DNA of 9,094 nucleotides from assembly GCA_029983495.1 (NCBI GenBank), contig JASBZJ010000080.1, forward strand, positions 1-9,094. The letters run 5' to 3'. Source of the stretch: Porphyromonas sp. Lineage in GTDB: Bacteria; Bacteroidota; Bacteroidia; Bacteroidales; Porphyromonadaceae. Made by a program: the position numbers and the translations under genes. Every line of letters starts with the position of its first letter. The first letter of the stretch is position 1. Shown in pieces: positions 6,917 through 9,094 of the stretch. The notes beneath the pieces are model-generated. The model ran no database searches, was not told the origin of the DNA, and saw nothing but the letters and a program-made list of their open reading frames with translations.

Positions 6917-8971
6917 TTAGAGTGTTATTTTGAACACTTCTCCGCAAACTGTAACTATATAGTTGTTCCTTTGTGTTAAAGTAAAGGTAGTACTGTTTGT
7001 TTTTAGTATGGTATTACCTCCCATATCGTAAACTATAACAATATCCTTGTTTCCTTTGCCGATTATTGTGACTCTATTATTGTTTACAAGAATCTTGCAG
7101 TTCGAATTATGGTTGAGATTCAGTTGGGTGGAATTAATGTTAGCTTGCCTAAGTCGTGGGTACCCTCGATTGTCTCCCTTTTCAGCTTTTATAAAACAAC
7201 TACCAAGTAGTGATAGTATTTCATCACTTTTTAATTCAACCGACGTTTTTGCGGTAATTCCCTTTATGTCTCCATCTGATGATGACTTTTGTATGTTAAT
7301 TCGATCTGAGTCGAAAAAACAGTTTTCGATATTTAATTTATTCATTTCTGGTACTAATGCTCCGTCAATAGCACCAACAAATGCACCTTTCATAGAGGTC
7401 GCCACTTTACCCGTAAGTGCACCTGTGACGTATATACGTTTGAGTTCAGGCTTTTCGGCAATAAATCCTAATGCCATACCTACGTAGCTATACAAGCTTT
7501 TAATATTTGCATTTACGTAGCAGTCCATCACTTTGGGCGCTGTTTTTTCACCTTCCTCAGCTGTGCCAATATAACCAGCCAAACCTCCTACGTTTAATGT
7601 TCCTTCGCAAAGACCAGCAAAAAAAGATTGTTTAATTGTGCCACCTCGTAGCACTGCAACAAGTCCACCAATAATACTGGTGCCTTTTACTGTGGCATGC
7701 GAACCGCAATTTGAAATTGTACCTTCGAGGTACGAGGCAATAGAACCTCCTTCAAATCCGCCTTCGAACAAACAGGTTTTTCCTAAATAAAGGTTCTCTA
7801 TGCACCCTTTGGGGCCAATACAGCCAAAAAGGCCATGCCCGCCTACAGTTTTGTTCTTTTCGTTGTCGTACTGTTGGTACAAGTTTGAAATACTATTATT
7901 GTACCCATCGTAATGACCGTTGAACCGTTTGGAGTCATCTTTGAATACTTCCTTTCCATTGTTGTCTGTAATATAGCCTGCATCAAAGAAACCAATAGGG
8001 ATAAAATTGCCTTTGGATTTCCCTAACTGTTTTGCACCCATATTTATGTTGTTGACTTGGCGGAAATAAATACCCGTAAAATCTTTTCCATTATTTACTT
8101 GCTGTGCTAAATAGGCAAGGTGTTGAGGGGTTTCAATGAGGTAAGGATTATTAACGGTTCCATTTCCTTTTGTCCAACTATAGATATTCCCATCCCAGGC
8201 ATTCGTGTCTGTAATTTCGTCTTCGATGTTTAGTCCTTCGTAGGGGTTGTTCCCACTGTTCTTTCGCCCCTTATTATCGAATACTTGCCAATGTTTGTTC
8301 TTTGCCAGTTGAACCGATGTAGCTGTAATTGTATTTTCGTCGGCATAGTCTTCACTATCTATTGCATACAGAAGTCCCAGTTCGTCATTTTCAGAACGTG
8401 CAGGAAGTTGTTCTACAATACGAGCCATTTCTTCAAGTGATATGCGATTGCTATACAAACTAACATACTCTATGTTATGCTTATCCTTCAAATCTAGGCT
8501 AGTTAGTAGATTTTGATCGCAAACTATACCTTCGAGATTATCAATGCCATTTAACTCTAATGTTTCCAGTTTATTAGCATAACAATTTATTTCTTTTAGT
8601 GTTTTTGTTTTGGGCAATACGAGTTGTTCTAAGTTGTTCAGCCCACAATGGATTTCTTCTAAAGATAGGAACTCGGAAAGGTTTAGTTTATTCGGAAATG
8701 AGTTCCCCGATAGGTTATAAATGTCAATATAATGTAAGCCCTTATTAGTCGGCCAGAGAATTGTGTGTAATGGATTTTTTGCTACGTTTAGACGTTCTAG
8801 TTTTTCACATTTTGATAAGTCAATCTTCGTAAGTTTGTTGTTGTTAGCAAAGAGTTGTTGTAATGTTGAGGCTTTGGTTAAGTTAATATCCCCAATGCCA
8901 TTATCTGAGCAATCGAGCTTTTTTAGAGATGTGTGGTTAGTAATATCAAGAGCGGACAGATGGGGCTCGGA
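6917..8971 (-). CDS. LRR / GLUG beta-helix surface protein with sorting-like C-terminus, 5' end disrupted
   Basis: An intact frame of 684 codons follows an in-frame TGA at 8972-8974. It contains no ATG or GTG suitable as a start, and the first usable start is TTG at 8615-8617 (566 residues), which falls inside the LRR array. LRR sequence continues without break upstream of that TTG (LKKLDCSDN, LQQLFANNNKLTKIDL, LERLNVAKNP, LEEIHCGLNN), so the true gene began further upstream. Regions in order: LRRs of about 21 residues (8971-8450); a cap with EEMARIVEQLPAR and HWQVFDNKGRK (8450-8267) like those of the double LRR protein; a beta-helix with WTKGNGTVNNPYLI, FNGHYDGYNN and GLUG-type GGLVAVLRGG and GGLAGYIG units (about 8176-7180); and a sorting-like end with DIVIVYDMGGN and NNYIVTVCGEVFKITL (about 7096-6920). 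The stop is TAA. Without the 5' part the product lacks a signal peptide and would not be exported, so this is probably a pseudogene unless the stops are sequence errors. Confidence 0.82.
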   Translation of the reverse strand, partial: SEPHLSALDITNHTSLKKLDCSDNGIGDINLTKASTLQQLFANNNKLTKIDLSKCEKLERLNVAKNPLHTILWPTNKGLHYIDIYNLSGNSFPNKLNLSEFLSLEEIHCGLNNLEQLVLPKTKTLKEINCYANKLETLELNGIDNLEGIVCDQNLLTSLDLKDKHNIEYVSLYSNRISLEEMARIVEQLPARSENDELGLLYAIDSEDYADENTITATSVQLAKNKHWQVFDNKGRKNSGNNPYEGLNIEDEITDTNAWDGNIYSWTKGNGTVNNPYLIETPQHLAYLAQQVNNGKDFTGIYFRQVNNINMGAKQLGKSKGNFIPIGFFDAGYITDNNGKEVFKDDSKRFNGHYDGYNNSISNLYQQYDNEKNKTVGGHGLFGCIGPKGCIENLYLGKTCLFEGGFEGGSIASYLEGTISNCGSHATVKGTSIIGGLVAVLRGGTIKQSFFAGLCEGTLNVGGLAGYIGTAEEGEKTAPKVMDCYVNANIKSLYSYVGMALGFIAEKPELKRIYVTGALTGKVATSMKGAFVGAIDGALVPEMNKLNIENCFFDSDRINIQKSSSDGDIKGITAKTSVELKSDEILSLLGSCFIKAEKGDNRGYPRLRQANINSTQLNLNHNSNCKILVNNNRVTIIGKGNKDIVIVYDMGGNTILKTNSTTFTLTQRNNYIVTVCGEVFKITL

Positions 8972-9094
8972 TCATTTTAGAGCAGTATAATCGCCATATA
9001 GTTTAACACTCTACGCTACTACTGGTAATTGGCTTTCTTCTTCAAATTTTAGCCATTTTTCCTAAAGAGATAATTCAGTATATATGTAAGCCAA
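8972..9094 (-). pseudogene. Decayed 5' extension of the LRR/GLUG gene with three in-frame stops
   Basis: The same frame as the LRR/GLUG gene continues upstream but contains TGA (8972-8974), TAG (9011-9013) and TAG (9062-9064). Between the TAG and the TGA it reads SVKLYGDYTALK, followed after the TGA by SEPHLSALDI. This lines up with module B of the double LRR protein (SFSIAGDIITLN, then C, then SGGKLTNIDV). The TGA falls on Cys464 and the middle TAG on Gln451 of that protein. The stretch between the two TAGs (EKWLKFEEESQLPVVA) is plausibly coding but has no clear match. No reading-frame change is needed, so substitutions rather than an indel explain the interruption. The gene start lies beyond the window. 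Confidence 0.6.

Noticed and set aside
8615..8617. TTG as the genuine start of the LRR/GLUG gene
   Set aside because: LRR coding sequence continues in frame for 118 codons upstream, and a start here would leave a truncated solenoid with no signal peptide.
8972..8974. TGA at a conserved cysteine position as selenocysteine or a reassigned codon
   Set aside because: Two TAG codons interrupt the same frame just upstream, no selenocysteine-type context is known for LRR proteins, and the other long genes here use no in-frame TGA or TAG and end in TAA.

Overview
The window looks like part of an AT-rich chromosome from a Bacteroidota bacterium, most likely a Bacteroidales member such as a Porphyromonas relative. 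Three things point there: large secreted leucine-rich-repeat (LRR) and jelly-roll proteins with C-terminal domains of the type IX secretion (T9SS) sorting kind; promoter boxes of the TAnnTTTG type; and starts without recognisable Shine-Dalgarno sequences. No species can be named from the sequence alone.

All genes lie on the minus strand, so the transcription order runs from high to low coordinates. At the right edge (8972-9094) is a short stretch that still reads as coding but has three in-frame stops. It is followed by a long intact frame (6917-8971) encoding LRRs, a C-cap, a GLUG-type beta-helix and a sorting-like C-terminus. This gene appears to have lost its 5' end to point mutation or to sequence error. 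Next comes a gene-free stretch of 900 bases (6017-6916). It holds two outward-facing promoter boxes, an inverted repeat around one of them, a strong G7/C7 hairpin downstream of the LRR/GLUG gene, and some smaller palindromes.

Three co-directional genes follow with gaps of about 85 and 101 bases, and are plausibly one transcription unit. They are a jelly-roll/fibronectin-III surface protein (3734-6016), a double-module internalin-J-like LRR protein with a canonical T9SS sorting domain (895-3648), and a secreted LRR-like protein that runs off the left edge (1-793).

All three complete starts carry signal peptides, and three of the four genes show a C-terminal sorting-like domain. The locus therefore seems to encode a set of cell-surface or released adhesin-like proteins. 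No enzyme, transporter, regulator, mobile element, CRISPR array or RNA gene was recognised. The points most worth a second look are the interrupted Fn3/jelly-roll architecture in 3734-6016, the internal module duplication in 895-3648 whose cap is shared with the neighbouring LRR/GLUG gene, the three stops at the right edge, and the promoters and hairpin in the gene-free stretch.
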